Part shown: positions 10,101 through 21,522 of the stretch, one piece after another | Numbering within the stretch: the stretch's first letter is position 1 | How the letters are laid out: every line of letters starts with the position of its first letter | Assembly: GCA_024707305.1 (NCBI GenBank) | Contig: JANPZZ010000025.1 | Coordinates: forward strand, 1 to 64,000 | Length of the DNA: 64,000 bases | Reading direction: 5' to 3' | DNA from: Chitinophagaceae bacterium | Lineage (GTDB): Bacteria > Bacteroidota > Bacteroidia > Chitinophagales > Chitinophagaceae | Notes under the pieces: generated by a model | What the model saw: only the letters and a program-made list of their open reading frames with translations | Databases searched by the model: none | What the model was told of the DNA's origin: nothing | Position numbers and translations under genes: made by a program

Positions 10101-10847
10101 TCAGGCTATAGCCGCCCGGGGACCGCCCATTTTTCGGCGTGCCGATTTACGCCGGTACTCAGGTTTTAATTTGTACAGTTTTCCAGGGCGATGTGGAACA
10201 TCGTCTTCCATTTCATTCAGGTCGATCAGCCAGTCTTTAATTGCAATCTTCTTGCGGAAATTGCGTCGATCCAGATCCGTTTGCAGGATGGCTTCATAGA
10301 GTTCCTGCAGTTCGCGAAGGGAAAATTTTTCAGGTAATAAATTGAAAATCACGGGATGTTCCATCACCTGCTCCCGTAACCGGTCGAGACAGGTATCAAG
10401 AATTAACTTATGGTCAAACGCCATGCGGCGAATTTGCTTTACGGGAACCCATTGCAGGTCGTTGTTGTTTATCCGAAGTTTCTGATGCTTGGCATCAATG
10501 AGTGAATAATAAGCGGTAGTAATTACTCGTCCCGACGGGTGACGATCAATTGTACCGAAGGTATGCACCTGCTCCAGGTAAACATCGTCCATACCGGTTC
10601 GCTCCATCAAAATGCGGTAAGATGCTTTGTCAAGATCTTCATCGGGCCGAACCAGGTCGCCCAACAGAGAGTAGAGTCCGGAGAAATCTTCCAGGTCCGA
10701 CTTAATCGCCAGCACTTTCAACTCCTTTTCATGATAGCAGAATATCACACAGTCAACAGATATTGCAATATTGAAATAGTCGCGGTGGCTGGCTTTTTCA
10801 ATCTCCGCTGTTTTCAGATGCGCACTTTTGATGAGATCGTTCGACAT
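10101..10847 (-). CDS. Nudix-domain transcriptional regulator with winged-helix C-terminus (NrtR/AraR type)
   Basis: A 248-residue protein with two parts. Residues about 20-150 form a Nudix hydrolase fold (FCYHEKELKVLAIKSDLEDFSGLYSLLGDLVRPDEDL, QVHTFGTIDRHPSGRVITTAYYSLID). Residues about 155-235 form a winged-helix module (FSLRELQELYEAILQTDLDRRNFRKKI). The catalytic Nudix box (GX5EX7REUXEEXGU) is degraded, as in regulators that keep the fold only to sense a ligand. In Bacteroides a relative (AraR) controls arabinose genes. The ATG is 3 bp after the amylase stop, so the two are co-transcribed, and susC follows 129 bp downstream. Control of this starch locus by a sugar or sugar-nucleotide ligand is inferred from position. 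Confidence 0.82.
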   Translation of the reverse strand: MSNDLIKSAHLKTAEIEKASHRDYFNIAISVDCVIFCYHEKELKVLAIKSDLEDFSGLYSLLGDLVRPDEDLDKASYRILMERTGMDDVYLEQVHTFGTIDRHPSGRVITTAYYSLIDAKHQKLRINNNDLQWVPVKQIRRMAFDHKLILDTCLDRLREQVMEHPVIFNLLPEKFSLRELQELYEAILQTDLDRRNFRKKIAIKDWLIDLNEMEDDVPHRPGKLYKLKPEYRRKSARRKMGGPRAAIA

Positions 10848-10850
10848 GCT

Positions 10851-13754
10851 CTATGGAATGATAATTTTTACAATTTTGGTTTCCTTTCCCGCCGAAATGC
10901 GCAGCAAATATAGGCCGGATGGGTGTTTCGTAAGTTGACCACCAATCGGTAACAAATGATTACCCCTCACCAGGTTCGCTGAATGCAAATGCTGTAATTG
11001 GCGTCCGCCCATATCCAGCAGACGGATATCCGTCTTTCCCGTTTGCGGAATGTTCAACTCCAGAATTGTGCTGCCTACTGCCGGATTTGGATAAACAGCA
11101 GCCAACAAAAATTCAGAAGGTGTATCCACATCAAATACGGGAGTTACTGCAACGTTATTTACATTCCTGTTTAAATAAATGCGGAATTCGCCAGGCGCCA
11201 GGCTGATATTCTGCTGACTGCTGGTAGCTGTCATCACTGTGTTGCCCATATAATCGAACCAGTTGCCGGCAGCAGGGAAATTAAAGCTCACCGCCTGACC
11301 GGTTAAACCGAAATTACCAATGATGCAGAGCATTGAACTATCCGTTGCTGATCGCAGTTTCAACCATTTCATGGCACCATTTAAACTACGTTCAATCGTA
11401 ATGTTGTTGGCGGTAAAAACATCTTTGTACCAGCCATGTGCCCGCAATCGTCCCAGTTCACTATAAACGTTGTACAATGAAAGCCGACGTGCCTGCTGAC
11501 GGTAATCCCAACGGATTGGCTTATTTGCTGTGCGACAGTCATCATTGATCGTCCCGTTCGGGCAATAATTAATAGGAAAATCATAACCCAATTCACCAAA
11601 TTGCCAAATCAACTTTGGCCCCGGCATCGACATGAGGAACGCAGCATTTAACTCAAGTCGCTTGAGCGAAGTAGCAGTGTCACGAACATTATAAGCACCG
11701 GAACTCAAGCCCTGGTTGATGTTAGTATAAGCAATTCTTTCTTCATCATGACTTTCCATGTACGTAATCAGGTGAGGATTATTCCAGTTACGCACGGTAT
11801 GCAAACCACCTTCGAAATTTGAGTTTGCAATTTCTCCTTTTGCTGCTTCCTGGAAATTATAATGAAGATTGCCCCAAAACATCATTCCGTAGTTAGAGAG
11901 TTCCTGTTCTTCATTGTTAGCTGCGAAATGTTCGAGTATCACATAACTCCCCGGGGACTTCAGCATTAGCGTATCATAATATTTTTTCCAGATGTTGACA
12001 CGGCTGGCGTCATAATTTCCCCAGTTATTTACATTACAGTTATTGCCATTTGCATCGCAGGTATTTACCTGTGTGAACCCTTTTGAAAGATCGAAGCGGA
12101 AACCGTCCAGTTTATATTCCGTTAACCAATGCTCCACTACCCTGCTGAAGAAATAATTTGTGGCGGAGCTTTCGTGATTCATGTCGAACCCGACATTAAA
12201 AGCATGGCGGGGAGTAGGATTAAACCAGGGGTTATTCGTAGCCGGCCTGTTATTTACAGGATCCCAGTAGAGTTGAACCATGGGTGAAAGCCCAAAAGAA
12301 TGGTTCAGGGCAATGTCCATAATAACGGCGATGCCATTGCTGTGGCATTCGTCCACAAAACGCTTCAATGTATTGCGAGGCCCGTAATATTTATCGGGTG
12401 CAAAATAAAAATCAGGATTATAGCCCCAGCTTTCGTTGCCTTCAAATTCATTGAACGGCATGATTTCAAGTGCATTTACACCCATTCTTTTGAGATAGGC
12501 GAGTGTGTCACGAATCGTATTCCAGTCGTGCGCACTTACAAAGTCACGTACAAGCATTTCATAAATAAAAAGATTTCTCTTATCAGGTCTCACAAAATTA
12601 TTGTTGACCCAATTATATGCAGGCGCATTGGTTTGTAATAAGCTTACAATTCCGGATTGCCCCGCAGGGTACGCGCGTAAACCGGGATAAGTGGCTGCGG
12701 TAATAAATCCATCGTTGTTATTAAATGGATCCAGAATCTTTTCCGCATAAGGGTCCGCAATTTTCAGGTTACCATCTACGAGATATTGATAAGCATATTC
12801 GGTACCGGGAGTGAGCCCGTCAATTTGTATCCACCAACGTTCACCATCCGGTGTTTTGTTCATTTGGTAAGCTGACTGTTCTACCCAGTTACTTCCCGGA
12901 AATTCACCGATAACGTTTACACGATTTTTTCCCGGAGCATGTAACACTAGTACCACAGACGTATTTCCGGTGAGATAATTGATACCATCTCTTGTTCCTG
13001 GCGGCAACGGCGCCACATTAACTGCACCTGAAACAAAGAAAACGATCGTGTCTCGCTGATTCTCAGCTCCGCTTGTCGCTTCTATCACCAGTTCCTGGTT
13101 GCCCGCTGTAGTGATGTTGGGGTTTGCAGAAATTGTGGTTACGTTACTTGCCGTTTGAATGTTGGTACCATTGAAGTAAACATTCATGTCTGACGACTTA
13201 TTTGCCAAACCGGTGATGGCAATTGATTGTCCTATGTTGCGTGTAATCGGTTCAGGAATGGGATCCAGGTAAGGCTGCATAGGAGGTTGAGAAAACCGCA
13301 CATGCAGATTGTTGTCGTAAACCGGTACAAACATATCCGAACCGTTGGCGTTACGTTGTACGATGTTGCCGGCGCCATCACGGAACAGAATGGCGATGGC
13401 ACGAATTTGTTCACTCGCGTTGGTAACATTAAAATAGCTGCGGATATTATTGATTGTGTACGACCATTTATTGGCCCCGGCCGCAGTAGCCTGCGCTTCG
13501 GGAGTCGTCGTGCCCCAGTTGAATTTGGAATATTTCCAGTCACCCGGGTTCGCACTCAGCGAAGTTATTAGTCCGATATGGACGTATACGTTGCCTGAAA
13601 AACCCATTAAACCCTGGTTGCCTTTTGTAGCATCCACGGTGATGGTGATATTATCATTTTCCTTTGGGAAATCGGGTGTCCATGTAAGCAATTGTGCCTT
13701 TGCAAAAAGCACAAGAAAGGTTGCGAGGGTCGCTGTCAGCAATCGTCTCATCAT
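10851..13754 (-). CDS. GH13 alpha-amylase family enzyme with T9SS sorting domain
   Basis: A secreted starch- or maltodextrin-degrading enzyme of about 967 residues. The signal peptide (MMRRLLTATLATFLVLFAKAQ) is followed by N-terminal beta domains and an early-set/CBM48-like segment (VLVLHAPGKNRVNVIGEFPG). The (beta/alpha)8 core carries all four GH13 regions: DIALNHS, GFRFDLSKG (nucleophile Asp), VILEHF (acid/base Glu) and YMESHDEER. A maltogenic-type C-terminal domain and a type A T9SS signal (VYPNPAVGSTILEL to KIVKIIIP) end it. Two adjacent ATGs (13754 and 13751) give the signal peptide; an in-frame start 18 bp upstream adds residues before it. Sorting by T9SS implies release or surface anchoring. 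Exact specificity (alpha-amylase or pullulanase-like) cannot be set from sequence alone. Confidence 0.9.
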   Translation of the reverse strand: MMRRLLTATLATFLVLFAKAQLLTWTPDFPKENDNITITVDATKGNQGLMGFSGNVYVHIGLITSLSANPGDWKYSKFNWGTTTPEAQATAAGANKWSYTINNIRSYFNVTNASEQIRAIAILFRDGAGNIVQRNANGSDMFVPVYDNNLHVRFSQPPMQPYLDPIPEPITRNIGQSIAITGLANKSSDMNVYFNGTNIQTASNVTTISANPNITTAGNQELVIEATSGAENQRDTIVFFVSGAVNVAPLPPGTRDGINYLTGNTSVVLVLHAPGKNRVNVIGEFPGSNWVEQSAYQMNKTPDGERWWIQIDGLTPGTEYAYQYLVDGNLKIADPYAEKILDPFNNNDGFITAATYPGLRAYPAGQSGIVSLLQTNAPAYNWVNNNFVRPDKRNLFIYEMLVRDFVSAHDWNTIRDTLAYLKRMGVNALEIMPFNEFEGNESWGYNPDFYFAPDKYYGPRNTLKRFVDECHSNGIAVIMDIALNHSFGLSPMVQLYWDPVNNRPATNNPWFNPTPRHAFNVGFDMNHESSATNYFFSRVVEHWLTEYKLDGFRFDLSKGFTQVNTCDANGNNCNVNNWGNYDASRVNIWKKYYDTLMLKSPGSYVILEHFAANNEEQELSNYGMMFWGNLHYNFQEAAKGEIANSNFEGGLHTVRNWNNPHLITYMESHDEERIAYTNINQGLSSGAYNVRDTATSLKRLELNAAFLMSMPGPKLIWQFGELGYDFPINYCPNGTINDDCRTANKPIRWDYRQQARRLSLYNVYSELGRLRAHGWYKDVFTANNITIERSLNGAMKWLKLRSATDSSMLCIIGNFGLTGQAVSFNFPAAGNWFDYMGNTVMTATSSQQNISLAPGEFRIYLNRNVNNVAVTPVFDVDTPSEFLLAAVYPNPAVGSTILELNIPQTGKTDIRLLDMGGRQLQHLHSANLVRGNHLLPIGGQLTKHPSGLYLLRISAGKETKIVKIIIP

Positions 13755-13852
13755 ACAGGTAAATTTTGGCAAAGCGATCCCGAAGATAGGAAATATGTAC
13801 TAACAACACATTAAAAACAAAATGCGGCAAACGTGAAATCATGTATCATGTT

Positions 13853-13929
13853 GTAGGGACGCGCTGCAGCGCGTCCCTACAACAGCGCGTCCCTACAACA
13901 GCGCGTCCCTACAACAGCGCGTCCCTACA
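13853..13929. repeat. GTAGGGACGCGC palindrome with tandem right-arm copies
   Basis: A perfect 28-bp palindrome (13853-13880, arms GTAGGGACGCGCTG) followed by three more copies of the right arm in a 16-bp unit. It lies in the roughly 300 bp gap between two minus-strand genes, and the same element recurs at 43187 and 45059. No gene is seen here. Confidence 0.88.
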
Positions 13930-13984
13930 GCGGATTATCCGCTTTATTGATAATCAATATGTTATCAAACTCTGCTGCCACAAT

Positions 13985-14052
13985 AATCAAATTGCTACAT
14001 TTCCACCTTTCACATCTTCACATTTCCACATTTCCCCATTTCCACATTCTCC
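13985..14052. repeat. Low-complexity CATTTCCACA-type repeat
   Basis: Degenerate tandem units such as CATTTCCACATTTCC. They are related to the larger block at 22050-22262. No coding signal. Confidence 0.7.
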
Positions 14053-14745
14053 TCACGTGTGTCCCAGCCTTGGGTCATCATAATAGTCAAAAACATCGTT
14101 GGGATCTGTCAAAACAAGCCGCGCAAGGTCGACGCGTTGAAAGACTTTGTTGCCGGGGGTGTCTTCAGTATAGTCATTAAATACAAATAGTCCGCCTGGA
14201 ATGATTTCGAAACGGGTTGTTTCACCATCAGGCTGTTGATAGTCAAGAGTTTCTGCGAGGGCTTCGGTGATCGCGCTATATTCAATAACGCCGCATTTTA
14301 CGTTGAAATGGTGTACCGCATCTCCATCATATATGGTAACGGCTGTTGCGCTCAGATACGGATCGGGGGTAGCCATGGTAATTTTAGTACCGTCAGGATA
14401 TAATACAGAACGGTTGCCTCCTATCCGGTCTTTGATATGTTTACCATTTACATTTTCATGACTGACGGAATAAATTGAATCTTTACTAAGTCCCACACTA
14501 CCCCACCACTCCATCTTAAGTCTGGTATAGGCTCCCCAACGAAATACGAGTGTCATTCCGCCTTTGGCGGACCAGGATAATTCCACATCTACACCATTTG
14601 CATTTTGATATCTGTATTTTCCATCTTCAAGTTTAACAAATCCGCCGGTAGGATTTACCCCGAGACAGGTAGGCGGAGCTTTCTCTTTTTTACAACTAAA
14701 TACGACCAGGAAAAGCGCAAAAATCAGCAGTAATTTGAACTTCAT
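14053..14745 (-). CDS. Lipoprotein of unknown function
   Basis: The ATG at 14745 gives a typical lipoprotein signal (MKFKLLLIFALFLVVFS then CKKEK), so the mature protein should be membrane-anchored. About 230 residues. The rest is rich in beta-prone, aromatic segments (WGAYTRLKMEWWGSVG, DGKYRYQNANGVDVELSW) and ends in an acidic stretch (DPNDVFDYYDDPRLGHT). I do not recognise a family. A longer in-frame reading to 14892 would put 49 residues ahead of the signal peptide and is rejected. Neighbours are repeats on one side and the divergent RNA-binding protein gene on the other, so context gives no role. The 300 bp divergent gap (14746-15046) shows a pyrimidine-rich leader before the RRM gene but no clear promoter. 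Confidence 0.7.
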   Translation of the reverse strand: MKFKLLLIFALFLVVFSCKKEKAPPTCLGVNPTGGFVKLEDGKYRYQNANGVDVELSWSAKGGMTLVFRWGAYTRLKMEWWGSVGLSKDSIYSVSHENVNGKHIKDRIGGNRSVLYPDGTKITMATPDPYLSATAVTIYDGDAVHHFNVKCGVIEYSAITEALAETLDYQQPDGETTRFEIIPGGLFVFNDYTEDTPGNKVFQRVDLARLVLTDPNDVFDYYDDPRLGHT

Positions 14746-15046
14746 AAACGATGGTTTCACTGCTATCGTCTGAGAATGGAGAAAGTCATCAATGAAAAGT
14801 TGTTTATTCCAGCATATATCGCTCGTCAAAAGCATCTTTTTGCGAAAGTTTTCACCCATTCCCGCCCGGAGAATTAAATGCGGTAGTCTCAACTTAAAAG
14901 CCTATCTTCACTGAAGTGATCTCAAGTTCTTCATCATTCAGTTCTGGAAAGTTTTGATTCTTACGCCTCCCGGTAATTATTTTTCTCCTCGTTACTTCTT
15001 GTTGTAGTCCTTCTGTCACGTATTTCATCATTTAAATTATTACATT

Positions 15047-15316
15047 ATGAACATGTACGTATCAAACCTGGGCTTTCATGTACAGGAAGACGATTTGAAA
15101 GACTTATTCTCAACTTATGGAACAGTAGCTTCAGCGAAAGTTATTATGGACCGTGAAACTGGCCGCAGCCGCGGATTTGGTTTTGTGGAAATGGATTCTG
15201 ACGAAGATGCTAACAAAGCAATCGCTGGTCTTAATAACCGTGACGTAGAAGGTCGCAATATTTCTGTTTCCGTAGCACGTGAAAAAGAAAGTCGCCCCCG
15301 TCGCGATCGCTGGTAA
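15047..15316 (+). CDS. Small RRM-type RNA-binding protein
   Basis: An 89-residue protein that is essentially one RNA recognition motif: RNP2 MYVSNL at residues 2-7 and RNP1 RGFGFVEM around residues 43-50. A short basic, arginine-rich tail follows (SVAREKESRPRRDRW). Such single-RRM proteins in Bacteroidota and cyanobacteria bind single-stranded RNA and are often cold-induced. A long leader rich in C and T precedes the gene. A cold-shock-domain protein gene and a fatty acid desaturase gene follow on the same strand, which suggests a shared role at low temperature. That role is inference. Confidence 0.93.
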   Translation: MNMYVSNLGFHVQEDDLKDLFSTYGTVASAKVIMDRETGRSRGFGFVEMDSDEDANKAIAGLNNRDVEGRNISVSVAREKESRPRRDRW

Positions 15317-15340
15317 TTGCATTGCCAATATAAACTAATC

Positions 15341-15384
15341 GGAAGCATGCGCAGTGATGTAAAAGCTGCCATGCTTCCTGTTTT
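15341..15384 (+). terminator. Hairpin between RRM and cold-shock genes (terminator or attenuator)
   Basis: A stem GGAAGCATG (15341-15349) with CATGCTTCC (15370-15378), extended inward by GCAG/CTGC past a bulged C, followed by TGTTTT. It could end most RRM transcripts and let part of transcription run into the next gene. Confidence 0.65.
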
Positions 15385-15404
15385 CAAACATTTTAATTCT
15401 TACT

Positions 15405-15845
15405 ATGGCAAGATCAAAAGAAACTTTTGACAAAAGGAATAAAGAACAAAAAAGACTCAAACGCCGTCAGGACAAACAACTCAAAATGGACGAGCGTAAA
15501 GGCGAAAAGAAAGCCACGAATCTCGAAGACATGATGGCTTATATCGACGAAAACGGCAACATCTCCGACACTCCGCCAGATCCCCGCAACAAAAAAGTAT
15601 ATAACGTTGATGATATCCAGATCGGAATCCCCGCTGGTAACACACGTGATAGTACACGAACAGGCTCCGTTAATTTTTTCAACGAAGAAAAAGGTTTTGG
15701 TTTCATCCTCGAAGATGGAAGCAAAGAAAAAATCTTTCTTCATGCAAGCAACCTGCTTGAACCTGTTGGCTTAAACGACAAGGTTAAATATGAAACACAG
15801 TTTGGCGAACGCGGACTGGTAGCAATCAACGTTAAAAAAAGATAG
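15405..15845 (+). CDS. Cold-shock-domain protein with basic N-terminal extension
   Basis: A 146-residue protein. The last 65 residues are a cold-shock domain: GSVNFFNEEKGFGFILEDG holds the RNP1-like KGFGFI core, and IFLHASNL the RNP2-like segment. The first 50 residues are very lysine-rich and probably helical (KETFDKRNKEQKRLKRRQDK), as in a family of Bacteroidota cold-shock proteins longer than classic CspA. It likely binds single-stranded RNA or DNA. It lies 88 bp after the RRM gene, with a hairpin between them, and 32 bp before the desaturase gene. Confidence 0.92.
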   Translation: MARSKETFDKRNKEQKRLKRRQDKQLKMDERKGEKKATNLEDMMAYIDENGNISDTPPDPRNKKVYNVDDIQIGIPAGNTRDSTRTGSVNFFNEEKGFGFILEDGSKEKIFLHASNLLEPVGLNDKVKYETQFGERGLVAINVKKR

Positions 15846-15877
15846 TTCCTTACGGGGGCTCACATCAGTAGCATCTC

Positions 15878-16918
15878 ATGTCATTTATAGAAAAAATACT
15901 TCACAAACCTTCCTATGGCTGGAAGGATGAAAACGGCAACCTTATAGTGCCGACTGGCAAACAACTTTGGAAAGAAATGCTGACAAGGATTAACATTTTC
16001 CGGTCACGCAAAAACTGGATATCCCTGCTTGCACTTGTCATGATCGCGAGCATGACCCCTTTCCTCGTTTTGTTTATCACAAAATACTTCTCATGGCCTC
16101 TAATGATTGCCATCGTCCTTTACGCCATGATTATTATGGGCACACACGGAACTATTTGGTTTCACCGCTATTGCACGCATAAAGCATATCGGTTTAGCAG
16201 CCCTGTCTGGCGATTTATTACGCAGCATCTTGTAATCAAAACATTACCTGAAGAAATTTATGTGGTTTCACACCATGTGCATCATGCAAAATCTGATGAA
16301 CCAGGTGATCCATATAATGCCCGCGCCGGATTTTGGTATTGTATGCTGGCGGAATTTAATCACCAGCGCATTGCTGAAGGACTTTCTGAAGCCGAATATA
16401 AAAAAGCATCCGGCTTTATGCGCCATACCGGCGTTTGGATCAACTCGTACAGCCAGTATCAAAAATGGGGTAGCATTGCACATCCAATTTACACAATTGC
16501 TACATGGCTCCTGAATTGGGCAGCCTGGTATGCAATTCTCTATTTCATTGGCGGCCACGCACTGGCATGCGCTATTTTCAGCGCCGCTATGCTTTGGTTT
16601 GTGCTGGTTCGAGCATTCAATTATACAGGTCATGCAAAAGGCGAAGAGAAACATGTTGACGGACTTGATTTTGATCGCAGTAACCTCGCAATCAACCAAA
16701 CCCGCCCCGGACTATTTACGGGAGAATGGCATAACAATCACCATCTTTATCCCGGCAGCGCCAGGGCAGGATTCTTACGCTATCAACTTGACCCGGCATG
16801 GATGTTTATTTATTGTATGCACAAAATCGGCGTTGTATCGTCCTATCACGATTCGAAAAAAGAATTTCTAAGGAAATATGCAGCAGTGAAAGCTGAAGCC
16901 TCCTTACCACAACACTGA
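15878..16918 (+). CDS. Acyl-CoA/acyl-lipid delta-9-type fatty acid desaturase
   Basis: A membrane di-iron desaturase of 346 residues that would introduce a double bond into acyl chains and so keep membranes fluid. The histidine clusters are present in order: HRYCTH, HHVHH (in VSHHVHHAKSDEPGDP) and HNNHH (GEWHNNHHLYPGSA). Hydrophobic segments precede the first box (LLALVMIASMTPFLVLFI, LMIAIVLYAMIIMG), and two more lie before the last. It begins 32 bp after the cold-shock gene and ends at an intrinsic terminator, so it is probably read with the genes before it. Substrate type (CoA or lipid-bound) is not decided by the sequence. Confidence 0.92.
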   Translation: MSFIEKILHKPSYGWKDENGNLIVPTGKQLWKEMLTRINIFRSRKNWISLLALVMIASMTPFLVLFITKYFSWPLMIAIVLYAMIIMGTHGTIWFHRYCTHKAYRFSSPVWRFITQHLVIKTLPEEIYVVSHHVHHAKSDEPGDPYNARAGFWYCMLAEFNHQRIAEGLSEAEYKKASGFMRHTGVWINSYSQYQKWGSIAHPIYTIATWLLNWAAWYAILYFIGGHALACAIFSAAMLWFVLVRAFNYTGHAKGEEKHVDGLDFDRSNLAINQTRPGLFTGEWHNNHHLYPGSARAGFLRYQLDPAWMFIYCMHKIGVVSSYHDSKKEFLRKYAAVKAEASLPQH

Positions 16919-16944
16919 ATTTGAACAAATAACTGACGCTCCAG

Positions 16945-16975
16945 AAAAATGCACGGAACACTCCGTGCATTTTTT
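16945..16975 (+). terminator. Intrinsic terminator after the desaturase gene
   Basis: GCACGGA / TCCGTGC stem (16951-16957 with 16962-16968), flanked by AAAAAT and ATTTTTT so that the pairing extends further, then a T run. Confidence 0.88.
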
Positions 16976-17011
16976 GTGCCATGCTTTACCTTTACGGTCT
17001 AACTTTTCCAT

Positions 17012-19110
<2,099 letters not shown>

Positions 19111-19141
19111 TCTTTCATCTTTCTGTAATAAAAAAACGGAT

Positions 19142-19822
19142 ATGCTGCAAAAGTCGACAATACAATTCCTGAAACAACTCAGGAAAAATAACAACAAGCC
19201 ATGGTTTGATACCCATCGTAGCGAATATGAATCTGCACGCGCAGACTATGCAGCTTTTATTCAAAAAGTGATTGACGCGCACGGAAAAAAAGATCCATCT
19301 ATCAAACATCTGGTAGCGAAAGATTGTATGTTTCGCATCAATCGTGATGTTCGATTTTCAAAAGATAAATCACCTTACAAAACCAATTTTGGTGCAAGCA
19401 TCAACCAGGGTGGTAAACAGGCAGTACACTCAGCAGGTTATTATTTCCATTGTGAACCCGGTTCCAGTTTTTCGGGTGGCGGAATATGGATGCCGCCAGC
19501 TGATGTTTTACGCAACATCCGTCAGGAAATAGATTATAGCCTTAACGACTTCACTAAAATTCTTCAGACGCGCAGTTTCAAATCAATATACGGCGGCCTC
19601 GATGCAGATAAAGAATACAAATTGAGTCGCGTACCAAAAGGATATGAAGCCGATAATCCTGCCGCGGAATATCTCAGGTTCAAAAGCTATATCGCATCGG
19701 TAGCAATTTCAGATGAAGACCTTACCAGTCCCGCCTTGTTAAAAAAGATTCTCAAATCTTTCGAAGCACTACAGCCGCTGATTCAATTTTTAAATCAGGC
19801 TGAACCTGGAAGCCAGGGCTGA
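19142..19822 (+). CDS. DUF2461 family protein
   Basis: A 226-residue protein matching the DUF2461 (TIGR02453-type) family. Typical segments are the N-terminal FLKQLRKNNNKPWFDTHR, then MFRINRDVRFSKDKSPYKTNFGASI and the GGGIWMPPADVLRNIRQEI block. The function is unknown in the literature I recall. There is no signal peptide or membrane segment. It lies 31 bp after ligA on the same strand, which suggests co-transcription. Confidence 0.9.
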   Translation: MLQKSTIQFLKQLRKNNNKPWFDTHRSEYESARADYAAFIQKVIDAHGKKDPSIKHLVAKDCMFRINRDVRFSKDKSPYKTNFGASINQGGKQAVHSAGYYFHCEPGSSFSGGGIWMPPADVLRNIRQEIDYSLNDFTKILQTRSFKSIYGGLDADKEYKLSRVPKGYEADNPAAEYLRFKSYIASVAISDEDLTSPALLKKILKSFEALQPLIQFLNQAEPGSQG

Positions 19823-19934
19823 TAAACAGCATTTTTCAGGGAAGATTGTACAAAATTCGGTTAATATCCTGCAAGCAGTCTTTGGTAGTGCGTCGTAAAT
19901 TTAGCAGATTCGTTATCTATTCAACCAGGTCTGT

Positions 19935-21288
19935 ATGAAACGTCTCCTGCTCGCTGCATTTGGTCTCCTGATATCCATCATCTCCGGAAGCTCTCAGGAA
20001 AGAGTGGCACCCAACATCATCATTATACTTGCGGATGATCTTGGTTATGGAGATATGTCGGTTTATAATGGCGATGTGCCTGTGCCCGCGCTAACGCAAA
20101 TGGCAAAGGAAGGAATGCGGTTCACCGATTTCCATAGCAATGGTGCTGTTTGCTCCCCTACTCGCGCTGCCCTACTTACGGGGCGCTACCAGCAACGAAT
20201 GGGAATCGAAAAAGCGTTGAACGAAAAAGATAAAGGCCTCAGTGACGAAAAAGCGAAAGGAGAAGTAACGCTTGCTCAATACCTGCAAGAGGCTGGATAC
20301 AAAACAGCGATTTTAGGCAAGTGGCACTTGGGCTCTCAAAAAAGGCACAAGCCCGCTTCAGTTTGGATTTCACGAGTTTAAAGGAATGTTGCATGGTTCC
20401 GGTGACTATATGTCGAAAGTAACGCGCGGTGGTGATTACGACTGGTGGAATGGTGATCAACTTAAAAAGGAAAAAGAATACAATACACACCTGATCACCC
20501 GCGAGGCACTTACATTTCTCGAGAATAACCGGAGTAACCCATTTTTTCTTTTTGTTTCACACAATGCGATTCATTTTCCCTGGCAACAACCGGGCGACAC
20601 TGCGCATATGCGCGAAGGACAATCATATCCTGATGTCAATGGACCGAAAAGCAAGCTTGGGCAACATGGACCCAATGAGGTGAGAAGCGTTATTCGAAAT
20701 ATGATCATTGAACTAGATAAAAGTGTTGCCTCGATATTTACGAAACTGAAAGAACTGGGTCTCGACGAAAACACTTTTGTTTTCTTTTGCTCTGATAACG
20801 GCGGGATTGAAAATTATATCGGCGGCTATCACAATATTTCTCATAATAAGCCCTTCAGAGGTGAGAAAGGACAGCTTTATGAAGGTGGGCATCGGGTTCC
20901 GGCCATTGCCTGGTGGCCTTCACAAATCCCGGCTTCCGTTACCAACAATGAGACGCTCATGACCATGGACCTACTTCCGACAATCATGGAGCTTGTTCGA
21001 CAAAAACCACTCCGCAACAAAGTGGATGGCATTTCAATTGTGCCTGTATTATTTGAGAATGGGAAGTTGCCCTCACGCAGCTTTTTCTGGAAACACAGTG
21101 AGGCATATGCTGTCAGGTCGGCCCACTGGAAAATGATTATAAAAGAAGAAAATAATCAGCCTGAGCTTTACGACCTCGCCGTCGACCCTTCAGAGAAAAA
21201 CAATGTTGCGGCAGCAAATCAGGAAATTATTGCCCGCCTTTCGCGGGAACTGGAGCAATGGAAAAAAGACGTCTTCCAACCTAAATAA
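19935..21288 (+). CDS. Arylsulfatase-type sulfatase, S1 family (one frame break)
   Basis: A secreted enzyme that hydrolyses a sulfate ester. After the signal peptide ([21 protein letters not shown]) come the metal-binding [13 protein letters not shown] and the active-site motif C73-S-P-T-R, whose cysteine is converted to formylglycine. GKWHLG and, later, FFCSDNGG and [17 protein letters not shown] follow. The frame breaks near 20355-20358: removing one T from CCGCTTCAG joins KRHKPA to [13 protein letters not shown]. About 450 residues. No maturation enzyme or sulfated-glycan locus is adjacent, so the substrate is unknown. The roughly 230 bp after it (21289-21522) hold only the promoter of the next gene. 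Confidence 0.9.
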
Positions 21289-21442
21289 TCATCCCTCAAT
21301 GACTAGCGACCCGTGACCCGTTCGGCCGTCATTGGCGGCACAGAGTTTGACGTGATTAGTACGCTACTCTTCACCTCACCCTGCTGCGAACATGCAGAAA
21401 ATCAGACTGGTTAAGAGTTTAATTTATTCTTAACGCAAAAGA

Positions 21443-21475
21443 TTTGGAATATTCAATGTTTAAACATTAAATTTG
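21443..21475 (+). promoter_or_regulatory. Promoter of the YceI gene, Bacteroidota type
   Basis: TTTG at 21443-21446 and TAAATTTG at 21468-21475, separated by 21 bp. Both elements match the -33/-7 consensus of the Bacteroidota primary sigma factor. The ATG is 47 bp downstream. Confidence 0.72.
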
Positions 21476-21522
21476 CATAATCGAATTAAAATTAATAATC
21501 GTTTACCAACAAACTTAATCAA

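Noticed and set aside
19935..21288. Sulfatase as part of a sulfated-glycan utilisation locus
   Set aside because: No SusC/D, other sulfatase or matching glycosidase is adjacent; its neighbours are ligA, a DUF2461 gene and yceI.
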